A stretch of 64,000 bases of DNA from a bacterium. Lineage in GTDB: Bacteria > Eisenbacteria > RBG-16-71-46 > CAIMUX01. The position numbers and the translations under genes are program-made. This document shows positions 1 to 8,572 of the stretch, piece by piece; position 1 is the stretch's first letter, and every line of letters starts with the position of its first letter. Location: the NCBI GenBank assembly GCA_030431975.1, contig JAUIHP010000026.1:1-64000 (forward strand), read 5' to 3'. The notes below the pieces were generated by a model. It saw only the letters and a list, made by a program, of their open reading frames with translations. It made no database searches and was not told where the DNA came from.

Positions 1-1298
1 GACGTGGTGCCGATGAGTCGAAGGTGGAGAAAACCGTTGCCGTTGTCATTGGTGTTCTCGAAGAGGACGCGAGAGGTTGTCGGACCGTTGACGAAGAGAT
101 CCATGTCCCCATCGTCGTCGTAGTCGGCACATGCGCCGCCGCGGCTCGGACGTCCGATCGCCGTCACCGGTGTGCCCGCGACCGGTGTGAAGGTTCCGTC
201 TCCGTTGTTCTCGTAGAGAAAGTCCACGCCGCCGCCGTCGTTGCCGACGTAGCAGTCCAGATCACCGTCGTTGTCGAAGTCTTCCCACAGTGAGCCGAGG
301 GAAACTCCTCCATCGGTGGAAATGCTCTGGTCGGTGATCGAAGTGAAGCTTCCGTCCGCTTCCTGCCGGTAGAGTCGGTTGTTCAGTCCGCCGACTCCTC
401 CATTCCAGTTCGTGAGAAACGCGTCAAGGTCCCCGTCGTTGTCGTAGTCGATCCAGTTCCAAAGTTGGCCGTCCTGACTTTCCGTTCCCAGCGGAGCCTC
501 GGCGATGCGCTCGAAGTCGGCTGTCCCGGTTTCCACGAGGAGATTGCGATAGACGTTGTCCGGCTGCAGCGTTCCATTGGCGGGGCCGCTGCCGATGAAA
601 AGATCGAGATCGCCATCGTGGTCGTGATCGGACCACGAACCGACGGTGTAGGAGTCGAGTCCCTCCACGATCGGCCCCGTCAGGACTTCGGTGAAGGTGA
701 AGTCCGGCGCGCCATTGCCCAGGAAGAGTTGGTTCGTGAGCGCAGCGCCGGGAATGAAACCGGCCGGATGAATGATGACGAGGTCGAGGTGCCCGTCGTT
801 GTTGATGTCGCCCCAGGTGGCGGTCCAGCCGCGGTTGTCCAGGGGATCGCCGATTGCCTCCGCGGTTACGGTGGTGAACGTCCCGTCGCCCTCGTTCCGG
901 TAGAGATTCGACGTCTCACCGGCGATGAAGCAGTCCGGGTCACCGTCGCTGTCGTAGTCGCCCCAGGTCAGACCCGACATGCTGAAGCCGGCTCCGGCGG
1001 TCTGGTCGTCCCCCAAACCACTCCCGTCGATGCGAGTGAAGGCGCCACCGCCGTCGTTGCGGTAGAGCTGGCCCAGGTTGGTCGCCAAATCGGGATCGCC
1101 GTCGCCGTCGTAGTCGATCCAGGTTGCGCCGAAGTACTTCCCGCCGGAGTGGTTCGTGTCAGTAACGATCGGGTTGCCCGGATCGGTGACCTCGCTGAAG
1201 CTGATCCCGAGGCATTCCGTAGCGGAGATCGATCCGCAGAGAACCGCGGCCGCCGCAGCCCAGGCAAAGCTTCGGGGAGGAGAGAAACGATGGAACAT
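1..1298 (-). CDS. Secreted FG-GAP/VCBS repeat protein, 3' end cut by window edge
   Basis: The frame is open from an ATG at 1298 to the window edge, about 432 codons without a stop. It opens with a basic n-region and an Ala-rich hydrophobic stretch (FAWAAAAAVLCGSISA), so it is probably exported. The rest is repeated blades of the form W-x-D-Y-D-G-D-G-D-P-D followed by L-Y-R-N-x-G-x-G-x-F, the calcium-binding FG-GAP/VCBS beta-propeller signature. Such proteins are extracellular or cell-surface and often bind ligands or integrin-like partners; the ligand here is unknown. The C-terminus, where a sorting domain might sit, lies outside the window. Open frames on the opposite strand of this repeat are shadows. 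Confidence 0.88.
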   Translation of the reverse strand, partial: MFHRFSPPRSFAWAAAAAVLCGSISATECLGISFSEVTDPGNPIVTDTNHSGGKYFGATWIDYDGDGDPDLATNLGQLYRNDGGGAFTRIDGSGLGDDQTAGAGFSMSGLTWGDYDSDGDPDCFIAGETSNLYRNEGDGTFTTVTAEAIGDPLDNRGWTATWGDINNDGHLDLVIIHPAGFIPGAALTNQLFLGNGAPDFTFTEVLTGPIVEGLDSYTVGSWSDHDHDGDLDLFIGSGPANGTLQPDNVYRNLLVETGTADFERIAEAPLGTESQDGQLWNWIDYDNDGDLDAFLTNWNGGVGGLNNRLYRQEADGSFTSITDQSISTDGGVSLGSLWEDFDNDGDLDCYVGNDGGGVDFLYENNGDGTFTPVAGTPVTAIGRPSRGGACADYDDDGDMDLFVNGPTTSRVLFENTNDNGNGFLHLRLIGTT

Positions 1299-1413
1299 GG
1301 TTGAGCCTCCTTGGTCCGTTCGGTCCCCGGTGCAGTGGAGGTGTATTCAATGTAGGGAGGCGGACGGGGGAAGGACTATCCCCAGAACTGGGGATTTGGG
1401 GCCGGTTCCGAGG

Positions 1414-2043
1414 CTAGACCCAGCGATTGCGCAGGGCTTTGGCGACGGCCTCGTTCTTGGAGTGGACTTCCAGTTTGCGGTAGATGTTCTTGATGTGAGA
1501 GTGGACGGTCGACTCCGAGATGAAGAGATCCCGCGCCGCTTCTGCGTAGCTCTTCCCGTTGCAGAGGGCGGCGAGAATCTCCTGCTCTCTGGGCGTCAAG
1601 GTGTGATCACGCTCGACCCGGAAGGACGCCGTGACCCGTCGGGCGATGCTCGGGCTCATCGGGGATCCGCCGTCCCTCGCTTCCCGGATGGCCTGTAGTA
1701 GGCGTCGCGGCGGGGTCGTTTTGAGCAGGTATCCTACCGCTCCGGCACAAAGCGAGTCGAAGACGGCCTGATCGTCGTCGCGAACGGTGAGCATGAGGAC
1801 GTCGAGATCCGGATGGACCCGGCGCAGCTCCCGCGTCGTCTCGATCCCGGAAGCCCCGGGCAGCGTAATGTCCATGAGGAACAAGTCCGGCGGAGGAACC
1901 TGCGACGGGAAGGCAGCGATGGCGTCCTCGCCAGTCGGGAACGCTCCCAGGAGGATGAGACCGTCTTCCTGTCGAAGAATGGCCTCCAGTCCGTTCCGGA
2001 TCTCTTCATCGTCCTCAACGAGAGAAATGCGGAGCAAGGTCAT
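1414..2043 (-). CDS. LuxR/NarL-family response regulator
   Basis: This is a 209-residue DNA-binding response regulator. The receiver domain has the acidic pair D11/D12, the phospho-acceptor D58 (LFLMDITLPG), T86 and K108. A C-terminal LuxR-type helix-turn-helix follows at about 147-205 (LTPREQEILAALCNGKSYAEA). The start at 2043 is preferred because its ATG overlaps the stop of the upstream sensor kinase in an ATGA junction. The longer frame upstream only re-reads the kinase 3' end. The partner is almost certainly that kinase. Target genes cannot be read from the sequence. Confidence 0.95.
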   Translation of the reverse strand: MTLLRISLVEDDEEIRNGLEAILRQEDGLILLGAFPTGEDAIAAFPSQVPPPDLFLMDITLPGASGIETTRELRRVHPDLDVLMLTVRDDDQAVFDSLCAGAVGYLLKTTPPRRLLQAIREARDGGSPMSPSIARRVTASFRVERDHTLTPREQEILAALCNGKSYAEAARDLFISESTVHSHIKNIYRKLEVHSKNEAVAKALRNRWV

Positions 2044-5000
2044 GACGCCTCCGCGCGCAGGCGCAGTGAAGTCCCTCGGCCCGGGTTCGAACGGACTTCC
2101 AGCGACGCGCCGATTGCTTGGGCACGTCGCTTCATGTTTCGAAGACCGCTTCCGCTTCCGGTTCCGCTCCAACTCCCGCTCCCGCTTTGGGTCCCGTCGC
2201 GGCCCAAGCGGTCGGTGATGTCAAAGCCGCGGCCGTCGTCCCGTACCTCGATTTCCAGACCCGGACCGACGCGCCCGATGATCAGCTCCACCTGTGAAGC
2301 ATTCGAGTGTCGCAGCGAGTTGTGAAGCGCCTCCTGCAGCAACAAGACCAACTGCCGTTTCCAGTCCGGCGCGAGACGCGCCGACTTCAGTTCGTCTTCC
2401 AGCCCGGTCAGACGAAACTGAATTCCGCTTCCCTCAAAGAGATCGTGTCCGAACCTTCCGACCAATTCCGCCAGATCGAAGGCGGAGTCTTTCGACGGAT
2501 CGATGCTCCAGATGAACTCGCGGGTCTTTCGCGACAACGACTCGACCAGTTCGCCGGTGCGGTCTGCGTAGTGGACGAGCTCGTCCCGATTCGTGGAGTC
2601 GATGCCGCGGCGCAGGAGGTCAGCGAAGATGCCGAGCTTGGTCAACTTGTGCCCAAGTTCGTCGTGATAGTCCCGCGCCACCTGCTCGCGGATGTACTCC
2701 CGTTCCGCAAAGCGGATTCTCTCGTGAAGGCGGGCGCGGGCGATCTGACGTCGCAACCGAACCGAGTGGGCCACCCAGAGTGCCAGGGCGACGACGGCCA
2801 GTGCGGAGAGGAGGAAGCCGCCGCGACGGTAGAACGGAGGAACCACCGTGAAGCCGACTTCGACAGGTTCGCTCCAGACTCCGCCCGATCCGGCAGCGCG
2901 TACCTGAAAACGGTACTCACCTGCATCGAGGTTGGTGAACGAGGCGAAGTCGCGGCGTCCGCATTCCACCCAGCCGTCATCGAATCCGAGAAGGCGAGTC
3001 GCGTATCGAACCTCGTCGGGATTGGAGTAGTCGAGGCCGACGTACTGAAACGAGACGGAGCGATCCTCCGGCTGCAGGACGAGGGAGTCGAAGCGGTCCG
3101 ACGCGTGCGAGGTCATGACTTCGCCGTCGATGCGGACGTCCTTCCAAACCAGACGAGGGATGGTGATCGGGGTCTCGACCTGCGTCGGGTCAAACGCGAT
3201 GAGTCCGGCGTGTCCACCGACAAGAAATGTTCCGTCCGGTCCCCGAGTTCCCGCGTGCTGTGAGAACGGTTGTGCGAAGAGACCGTCCCGCCGATTGAAG
3301 CTGTAGATGGAACCCGATTCCGGATCCAGTCGGGACAGCCCCTGGTTCGTCGCCGCCCAGATTCGGCCCGCATCATCCTCGAATATCTGGCTGACCTGGT
3401 TGCCGGAGAGGCCGTCCCGTTCGGTCCAGTGACGGAAACCATCCTCGTCCGAAATGTAGAGGTCGAGCCCTCCGCTGTAGGTGCCGACCCAGACTCGATT
3501 CTGTGAATCGACGAACAGTGTCTGAACCGATCGGTTGTTGAGACTCGACGGATCCTCGCTCTGGACGAAGTCCGTGACCTGCTGCGTGGTTCGGTTGATC
3601 CGACTGAGACCGCCAACGTAGGTCCCGATCCAGATGTCGCCGTTTCCATCTTCGGCAAGGGCCTGGACCTGCACGGAGATTGCGGCTGCGCCCGGCGAGA
3701 AAGCAGGGACGGGACGCGGAGTCGGTTGGTCGGCCGACCAACGCCAGAGCCCGCCGCTCGTTCCCAGCCAGAGTTCCCCCTGCGAATCGAGGAGCAGCGT
3801 GTTGATGGGGAGTTGCAAGGCCGAAGGCACGGGGCAGCGCTCGAGCCGGCCGTCCGATTGCATTCGGTACGGACCCAGGGACGTTCCGACCCAAAGCGTC
3901 TCCGTTTCCCCGCGACCCGCTGCCAGAGCCGTGACGACGGCGCCGTCAGGAAGCGGAAGCGCTTCCAGTGTGGAGAGCGTCGTCGGGTCGATCCGGATCA
4001 ACTCGTTTCCGACCCCGAGCCACAACTGTGATGTCGATTCGACGGACGAGCTTGCCCCGGTGACCGCGACGGCAGCGACTTCGCGGGGCGCGCCCGCGTC
4101 CTGAAACGCGCGATGTCGAAACGCGGTCGCGCGTCGGTTCCACCTCTGCACGCCACTGTTCAACGTGGTCAGCCAGACGTTGTCGTCACGGTCGATGAAC
4201 ACTTCGCGCAGTTCATGGGAGCGAAGACTTCGGGGCGAGGACGAGTCGACCCGATGGACCTGAAACTGGTCTTCACGCGGATCGTAGATCGCCAATCCGC
4301 GCGTCGTGGCGGCGGCTACGAAACCGCGGTCGTCGCTCTCGAGATCCATGACCGGACCCGGCATCGAGTGGGGAACGAGCCTTCCGCTGCCGGTGTCGAA
4401 CAAGAAGAGCCGTCCTTGCGGATCGACCGTCCAAATCTGTCCCCGTCCGTCGACGTGCAAGCGAACGTAGTCGTTGCTTTCGCTCTGTCCGCTCCTGCCT
4501 GATGACAAATTCCATCTCTCAAGCAGGCGACCCGTTTCCCGGTCGAGACGGTCGAGTCGACTTCCCCTTCGTGACACCCAGAGGTCGTTCCGGGAACGAC
4601 AGAGGGCAAGGACCGGTTCCATGTCGACCTGCCGCGCCGGTTCTCCGGCCGGCCAAACGAAGAGCCCGGAGTCTGTGCCGTACCAGAGTTGCCCGGAAGG
4701 TTCGCGCCACCAGCAGCGCACGCGGCGGTCCCGGTGTGTGCCCTCGTCCCTGTAGCGAAAACTCGGTGACTCTGCTGAGAGCCCCGCCGTGCCCTTGGCC
4801 GCGCCTTCCGGCGGCCCGATCTCGATCCATCCGCGGTCCGCGGTGGCGAGAAGGAGTTGGTCTTCGGGTCCGCGTTCAAATCCGACCGCGTGGTGGGGCT
4901 CGGGTCGGAAGTGTTCGAAGCGTCCGCTTTCAGGGTCGAATCGGTCCAGTCCCTCGACACCAAAGCGAAGCCAGAGCTTTCCGTGGCGGTCTTCGGCGAC

Positions 5001-5375
5001 TTCGGAGATGTAGTTTGCGGAGATCGAGGCGGGGTCTTCCGGGTCGTGGCGAAACACATCGAGGGAACGTCCGTCGTAACGATTCAGTCCATCTGCGGTG
5101 GCGATCCAGAGGAAGCCCCGACTGTCCTGGAAGATGTCGTTGATGCGTGGGCTGGAGAGTCCCTCTTCGGTAGAGAGAACTTCGAAGCGCGGCCAGGTCG
5201 TGAAGTCGAGACGCCGGTCGGGGCCCTGCTCGGGCCGCAGCTCTAGCGAGGCGGAAGTGGCACCATAGCTGGAAGTGGCGCCAAAGCCGGAAGCCGCGCC
5301 GAAGCTGGTCACGAGACCCCAGGCGAGAGCGCACCAACTCGTTCGGCGGAACGAAAGCGGAGGAAACATGGACAT
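2040..5375 (-). CDS. Reg_prop/Y_Y_Y periplasmic-propeller sensor histidine kinase (NarL-type)
   Basis: This 1,111-residue protein has a signal peptide, then about 14 two-component-propeller blades with recurring I-W-x-G-T and L-W-L-G-T motifs. A Y_Y_Y Ig-like domain lies just before one membrane span at about 848-868 (FLLSALAVVALALWVAHSV). The cytoplasmic part has a HisKA_3 dimerisation helix with H904 in D-Y-H-D-E-L-G-H-K-L and a HATPase domain with N-box (EALHNSLRHS) and G-box (DDGRGFDI). A Gly/Ser-rich insertion (GSGSWSGTGSGSG) sits in the ATP lid and looks like local repeat expansion. This architecture senses periplasmic ligands, often carbohydrates in Bacteroidetes, but no sugar genes are nearby. 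It forms an operon with the LuxR regulator (ATGA overlap). Confidence 0.95.
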   Translation of the reverse strand: MSMFPPLSFRRTSWCALAWGLVTSFGAASGFGATSSYGATSASLELRPEQGPDRRLDFTTWPRFEVLSTEEGLSSPRINDIFQDSRGFLWIATADGLNRYDGRSLDVFRHDPEDPASISANYISEVAEDRHGKLWLRFGVEGLDRFDPESGRFEHFRPEPHHAVGFERGPEDQLLLATADRGWIEIGPPEGAAKGTAGLSAESPSFRYRDEGTHRDRRVRCWWREPSGQLWYGTDSGLFVWPAGEPARQVDMEPVLALCRSRNDLWVSRRGSRLDRLDRETGRLLERWNLSSGRSGQSESNDYVRLHVDGRGQIWTVDPQGRLFLFDTGSGRLVPHSMPGPVMDLESDDRGFVAAATTRGLAIYDPREDQFQVHRVDSSSPRSLRSHELREVFIDRDDNVWLTTLNSGVQRWNRRATAFRHRAFQDAGAPREVAAVAVTGASSSVESTSQLWLGVGNELIRIDPTTLSTLEALPLPDGAVVTALAAGRGETETLWVGTSLGPYRMQSDGRLERCPVPSALQLPINTLLLDSQGELWLGTSGGLWRWSADQPTPRPVPAFSPGAAAISVQVQALAEDGNGDIWIGTYVGGLSRINRTTQQVTDFVQSEDPSSLNNRSVQTLFVDSQNRVWVGTYSGGLDLYISDEDGFRHWTERDGLSGNQVSQIFEDDAGRIWAATNQGLSRLDPESGSIYSFNRRDGLFAQPFSQHAGTRGPDGTFLVGGHAGLIAFDPTQVETPITIPRLVWKDVRIDGEVMTSHASDRFDSLVLQPEDRSVSFQYVGLDYSNPDEVRYATRLLGFDDGWVECGRRDFASFTNLDAGEYRFQVRAAGSGGVWSEPVEVGFTVVPPFYRRGGFLLSALAVVALALWVAHSVRLRRQIARARLHERIRFAEREYIREQVARDYHDELGHKLTKLGIFADLLRRGIDSTNRDELVHYADRTGELVESLSRKTREFIWSIDPSKDSAFDLAELVGRFGHDLFEGSGIQFRLTGLEDELKSARLAPDWKRQLVLLLQEALHNSLRHSNASQVELIIGRVGPGLEIEVRDDGRGFDITDRLGRDGTQSGSGSWSGTGSGSGLRNMKRRAQAIGASLEVRSNPGRGTSLRLRAEAS

Positions 5376-5448
5376 CCCTCGAGGAATGCCCCGGCAGCAT
5401 GGTTCAACGGTAACGTTTTCGGGGGCCCCTTGGCGAGGACGAAGAAGA

Positions 5449-5489
5449 CCGGCCGATCCGAGAGGAGAGGGGAAGGTCGAATCGGCCGG
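5449..5489. terminator. Inverted repeat between Spy-like gene and sensor kinase
   Basis: A perfect 9-bp stem (CCGGCCGAT / ATCGGCCGG) encloses a 23-nt purine-rich loop. It lies just after the stop of the Spy-like gene and 74 bp upstream of the kinase start, with no clear U-tract. It could be a terminator/attenuator or an operator. Confidence 0.4.
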
Positions 5490-5532
5490 CCGCGGGGACT
5501 AGAGCTGGAGTGGAACTGGAGACGCTGATCGA

Positions 5533-6336
5533 TTAGGCCGGACCGCGTCCGCCTCCATGATGTCCGCCGCGTCCACCTCCGCGGCGTCCGCCCCGGCGGC
5601 GGTCCGCGAGTTCCCCGAAGGTTTCCTGCTGCTCTGCCGTCAGAGTTGCGGCGATCGCTTCTCGTGAAGCTGCACGGTCCGCCCGCGAAACGAGACGCGC
5701 GACGGCGGAATGGATCTCTCCGGACTGAACTTGCTGCAGCGTCTTCAGCTCGCTGGCCACGCCGGCTTGCAGGATGGTCTGGATGGATGCGATTTGGTCG
5801 TCCGAGAGTCCGAGGGCTTCAGTCAGACGTTCCAGTTGTCGTTCGACCATCTCGGCGGAGTACTCGTTGATTCGATCGATTCGTTCCTGAAGCCGCTCCG
5901 CTTTCAGCACCTGCCACTGGCTCCATTGATCTGCGGTCAGGATAGACTGCACCGTGGCGTCATGAGCCGTGGCCAGCTCTGTGATCTGCGAAATGGCCTC
6001 CTCCAGAGATATCTCTTCCGCCTTCAGTGCTTCGTGGACGCTCTTCGACTCCTCCCGGTAGGACTCGCGGGCGGTCTTCACTGCCTCGGCCTGTTCGTCG
6101 GTCAGTCCCAACTCTTCCTGCAGGTCGACGCGCGAACCGTGGGAGCCGCGCGGCCCGAATCCCGCATCGCCTCCCGAGGACAGATCACTGTCTGCCGAGG
6201 CCGCCGTAGCGGATTCGGAGCCGAGAAGGTCCGAGGCGGAGGTTCCGTCCCCACACCCCGTACCCATCACGGCGACCGCGCCCAGGGCACAGATCGATGC
6301 CGCGGTGACAAACGAGAAATGCTTACTTCTGTTCAA
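5533..6336 (-). CDS. Spy/CpxP-like LTxxQ exported protein with Gly/His/Arg-rich tail
   Basis: This 267-residue protein has a hydrophobic leader ending near V-M-G-T-G-C, a weak lipobox. The body is mostly helical and contains LTxxQ-like elements (LGLTDEQAEAV, LTADQWSQW, LGLSDDQIASI) typical of Spy/CpxP periplasmic chaperones and sensors, here in more copies than the E. coli proteins. The last 25 residues are Gly/Arg/His-rich (RRGGGRGGHHGGGRG), suggesting metal or polyanion binding. It lies directly upstream of the propeller sensor kinase in the same direction, so a link to envelope-stress sensing is possible but not shown. A second Spy-like gene lies at 31825-32835. Confidence 0.7.
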   Translation of the reverse strand: MNRSKHFSFVTAASICALGAVAVMGTGCGDGTSASDLLGSESATAASADSDLSSGGDAGFGPRGSHGSRVDLQEELGLTDEQAEAVKTARESYREESKSVHEALKAEEISLEEAISQITELATAHDATVQSILTADQWSQWQVLKAERLQERIDRINEYSAEMVERQLERLTEALGLSDDQIASIQTILQAGVASELKTLQQVQSGEIHSAVARLVSRADRAASREAIAATLTAEQQETFGELADRRRGGRRGGGRGGHHGGGRGPA

Positions 6337-6387
6337 AGGTCGTTCCTCCCGTCGTGGCGTAGCCGGTTCCTCCGGCCAGCGTGCTTA

Positions 6388-6434
6388 GGGAGCCCGGCTG
6401 AGTTCGAGCGTTCACCCGTCCCGGCCGGGCTCCC
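6388..6434. terminator. 11-bp inverted repeat, 25-nt loop
   Basis: GGGAGCCCGGC at 6388-6398 pairs perfectly with GCCGGGCTCCC at 6424-6434. It sits between the stop of the PD40 lipoprotein gene (6506) and the start of the Spy-like gene (6336), both on the minus strand. It may terminate the upstream transcript or act as a regulatory dyad for the Spy-like gene. No U-tract follows. Confidence 0.45.
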
Positions 6435-6505
6435 GTCCCGGCGTTATCTACTAAACGCCCACGATGTGGCAGAGGTGTGACAGGAGCCGTGCGTTTTTCG
6501 GGCAG

Positions 6506-7432
6506 TTAGGGGAGACGTACCCAGATCGGGTCGCCGTCGAAGCCGGGATTTGTCGTCAACCGCTTCACGTCCTCTCCGCTGGGGGTCATGGTGTAGACCT
6601 CCCAGTTTCCGTCGCGGTTGCTCCCGAAGGCGATGCGGTCTCCGTCCGGAGACCAGGCAGAAACCAGTTCCCAGGAGGGATGGTTGGTCAGGTTGGAGGC
6701 CGCGCCTCCGTTCAGAGGCTGAACGAAGATGTCCGGGTTTCCGTCGGCCAGGACGCGGTGAAAGAGCAGGCGGCTTCCGTCGGGCGACCACGCCGGATGC
6801 CCTTCCGACTCCGCGGACTGGGTGAGGTTGCGCAAGTTCGACCCGTCCGCATTGATGATATAGATCTCGGCATTGCCGTCCCGTTCGGAAACGAACGCAA
6901 TCTGACTTCCGTCCGGGGACCAGCGTGGCGCGGTGTCGCGCCCGGGCGAGGTGGTGAGGCGGCGTTCCGGCGTTCCGTCCGGACGGGCCACGTAGATGTC
7001 GTCGTTGAAGTTCCGCTCCGACGAGTAGACCATGAACGTGCCGTCGGGAGACCAGTCCGGAACCTCGTCTCCGCCGGTGTTGCGGTAGACCTCGACCGGC
7101 TCGCTTCCGGTCAGTTCCACTTCGTAGAGAATGGCCCGACCCGTGCGCAACGAGCCGAAGATGACGCGGGATCCCCGCAGTCGCGGTCCGAAATCGTTGG
7201 CCGGGTGAGTGGTCAGGCGAAAGGGAGACGTTCCCTGCGGCGTCATCGTGTAGATGTCGGAGTTTCCGCCCGTGTCCGAGAGATAGGCGATGCGAAGTTC
7301 GCCGGAGCGAATCTCCGGGCGGCCACCCTCCGCGGCGTTTCCACCCGAGGTCGTCGACTTGCTGCACCCTTCCAACGTCGGAAGGGTCGCAAGCAGAATG
7401 AAAGCCAAAAGGCGGCGCGCCGACAAGACCAT
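6506..7432 (-). CDS. TolB-like PD40 beta-propeller lipoprotein
   Basis: This 308-residue lipoprotein starts at ATG 7432, behind a good Shine-Dalgarno (GGAGG five bases upstream). The in-frame extension upstream has no signal peptide and was rejected. The lipobox is T-L-E-G-C after a hydrophobic stretch. The mature part is a propeller with at least four W-S-P-D-G blades followed by hydrophobic strands (I-A-F-x-S), the PD40/WD40-like repeat of TolB and DPP-IV-type proteins. It is periplasmic or on the outer-membrane inner face. A protein-protein interaction role is typical of the family, but no Tol-Pal genes are adjacent, so it is not called TolB itself. Confidence 0.88.
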   Translation of the reverse strand: MVLSARRLLAFILLATLPTLEGCSKSTTSGGNAAEGGRPEIRSGELRIAYLSDTGGNSDIYTMTPQGTSPFRLTTHPANDFGPRLRGSRVIFGSLRTGRAILYEVELTGSEPVEVYRNTGGDEVPDWSPDGTFMVYSSERNFNDDIYVARPDGTPERRLTTSPGRDTAPRWSPDGSQIAFVSERDGNAEIYIINADGSNLRNLTQSAESEGHPAWSPDGSRLLFHRVLADGNPDIFVQPLNGGAASNLTNHPSWELVSAWSPDGDRIAFGSNRDGNWEVYTMTPSGEDVKRLTTNPGFDGDPIWVRLP

Positions 7433-7535
7433 GGGTTCCTCCGATTTTCTGGAACGAGTCCAACGAAACTCAAACGCGGGTAGTCTATCCTTGTCACCTC
7501 GACGATGAAGCAAATAGTTCGAATGGGAGCCTCGG

Positions 7536-8462
7536 ATGACGAAGCCGCACACCCTCGTCCTCAAACCGATGTATGCCCTGCTCCTCGTTATCGCAGTGAC
7601 GGGCCCGATCGGCGGCGATGGCTTCTCGGGAACTGCTTTCGCCGACGGTCCCCCGTCAGAGATCGACGAGACGGCCGTTCTTCTTGATCAGGTCCCGAAG
7701 GTTCTTCGCCTCTACAACGAAGACACCGAGTATCCGCTGCTCCATCTGGATGCGGATCAGCTGCAGGAACTCGGACGCCGCAAGGTCGTCATCCTGACGA
7801 AAAAGCTTCCTCTACCTGGCCGGGAGGAAGAGGACCTGAAGTATCGGTCGATGGCCTACCGAATCGTGGACCATCCCATCGACGCCGTCTGGTTGGCCGC
7901 GATGGCGCCGGACCTGTCCGAGGGTGGTTCCGTCACCGAAGTCGAACTGTACAAAGGAGACCATGGTGAGCGACGGCTCTTCGGACGAATCGCGCTGCCG
8001 TGGCCCATTGCCGACCGGCAGTGGGTCATCGACGTGGCCGTCGACACGATGGCCGCTCATCGAACCGCTGGACAGATCTGGATGGCGTACTGGAATCTGA
8101 CCGAGGATGGCCGCGAGCTCGGGCGAGCCACGATGGCAGACGGAAACGTTCCCGGTTACGAAGAAGATGATTTCGAGAAAGCGGTCTACCTTCCGGCCAA
8201 CACCGGCGCGTGGACGCTGATGGCTTTGGATGACGAGCACACGTTGCTCGGGTATCAGGTCACGTTGATCATGGGAGGGTGGATTCCCGAAGCGTTGGGA
8301 CTTCGCTTCGGGCGAGGTCAGTTGAAGAAACTCCTGCACACCGTTGCGGCCGATGTTCCGACTCAGGTTCGCGAGTACGATCCCGGCCGCTACGTCATTC
8401 CAGACGGATTCGGCCGTCCGATGGACCGTAGGGTCGCCGCCGTTTCCAGCGAGATCCGCTGA
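7536..8462 (+). CDS. Secreted START/SRPBCC-like lipid-binding domain protein
   Basis: This 308-residue protein has a signal peptide ending near A-F-A-D at residue 38. The mature region looks like a helix-grip START/SRPBCC fold. It shows an early 'R-I-V-D-H-P-I-D-A-V-W' strand-helix, a central 'LPWPIADRQWVIDV' strand pair, a late 'GAWTLMALDDEHTLLGYQV' strand and a long C-terminal helix from about 255 (EALGLRFGRGQLKKLLHTV). These are the landmarks of polyketide-cyclase and StAR-related domains, which bind hydrophobic ligands. The assignment is by pattern and is moderate. It faces away from the PD40 lipoprotein across a short divergent gap. Confidence 0.6.
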   Translation: MTKPHTLVLKPMYALLLVIAVTGPIGGDGFSGTAFADGPPSEIDETAVLLDQVPKVLRLYNEDTEYPLLHLDADQLQELGRRKVVILTKKLPLPGREEEDLKYRSMAYRIVDHPIDAVWLAAMAPDLSEGGSVTEVELYKGDHGERRLFGRIALPWPIADRQWVIDVAVDTMAAHRTAGQIWMAYWNLTEDGRELGRATMADGNVPGYEEDDFEKAVYLPANTGAWTLMALDDEHTLLGYQVTLIMGGWIPEALGLRFGRGQLKKLLHTVAADVPTQVREYDPGRYVIPDGFGRPMDRRVAAVSSEIR

Positions 8463-8572
8463 ACGTCGCTCCCGACAGCCCGGATAGCCGGTTCCGGAGA
8501 CGAATTGCGCGCGTGAGATGGCGCAATCAGAGTGCTCCTACACGTGCAAAGGCTCTGTGCTACGCTCGGTCG

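Noticed and set aside
2307-3263. Long plus-strand open frames opposite the sensor kinase
   Set aside because: High-GC antisense shadow with no conserved motif; the minus-strand kinase is unambiguous.
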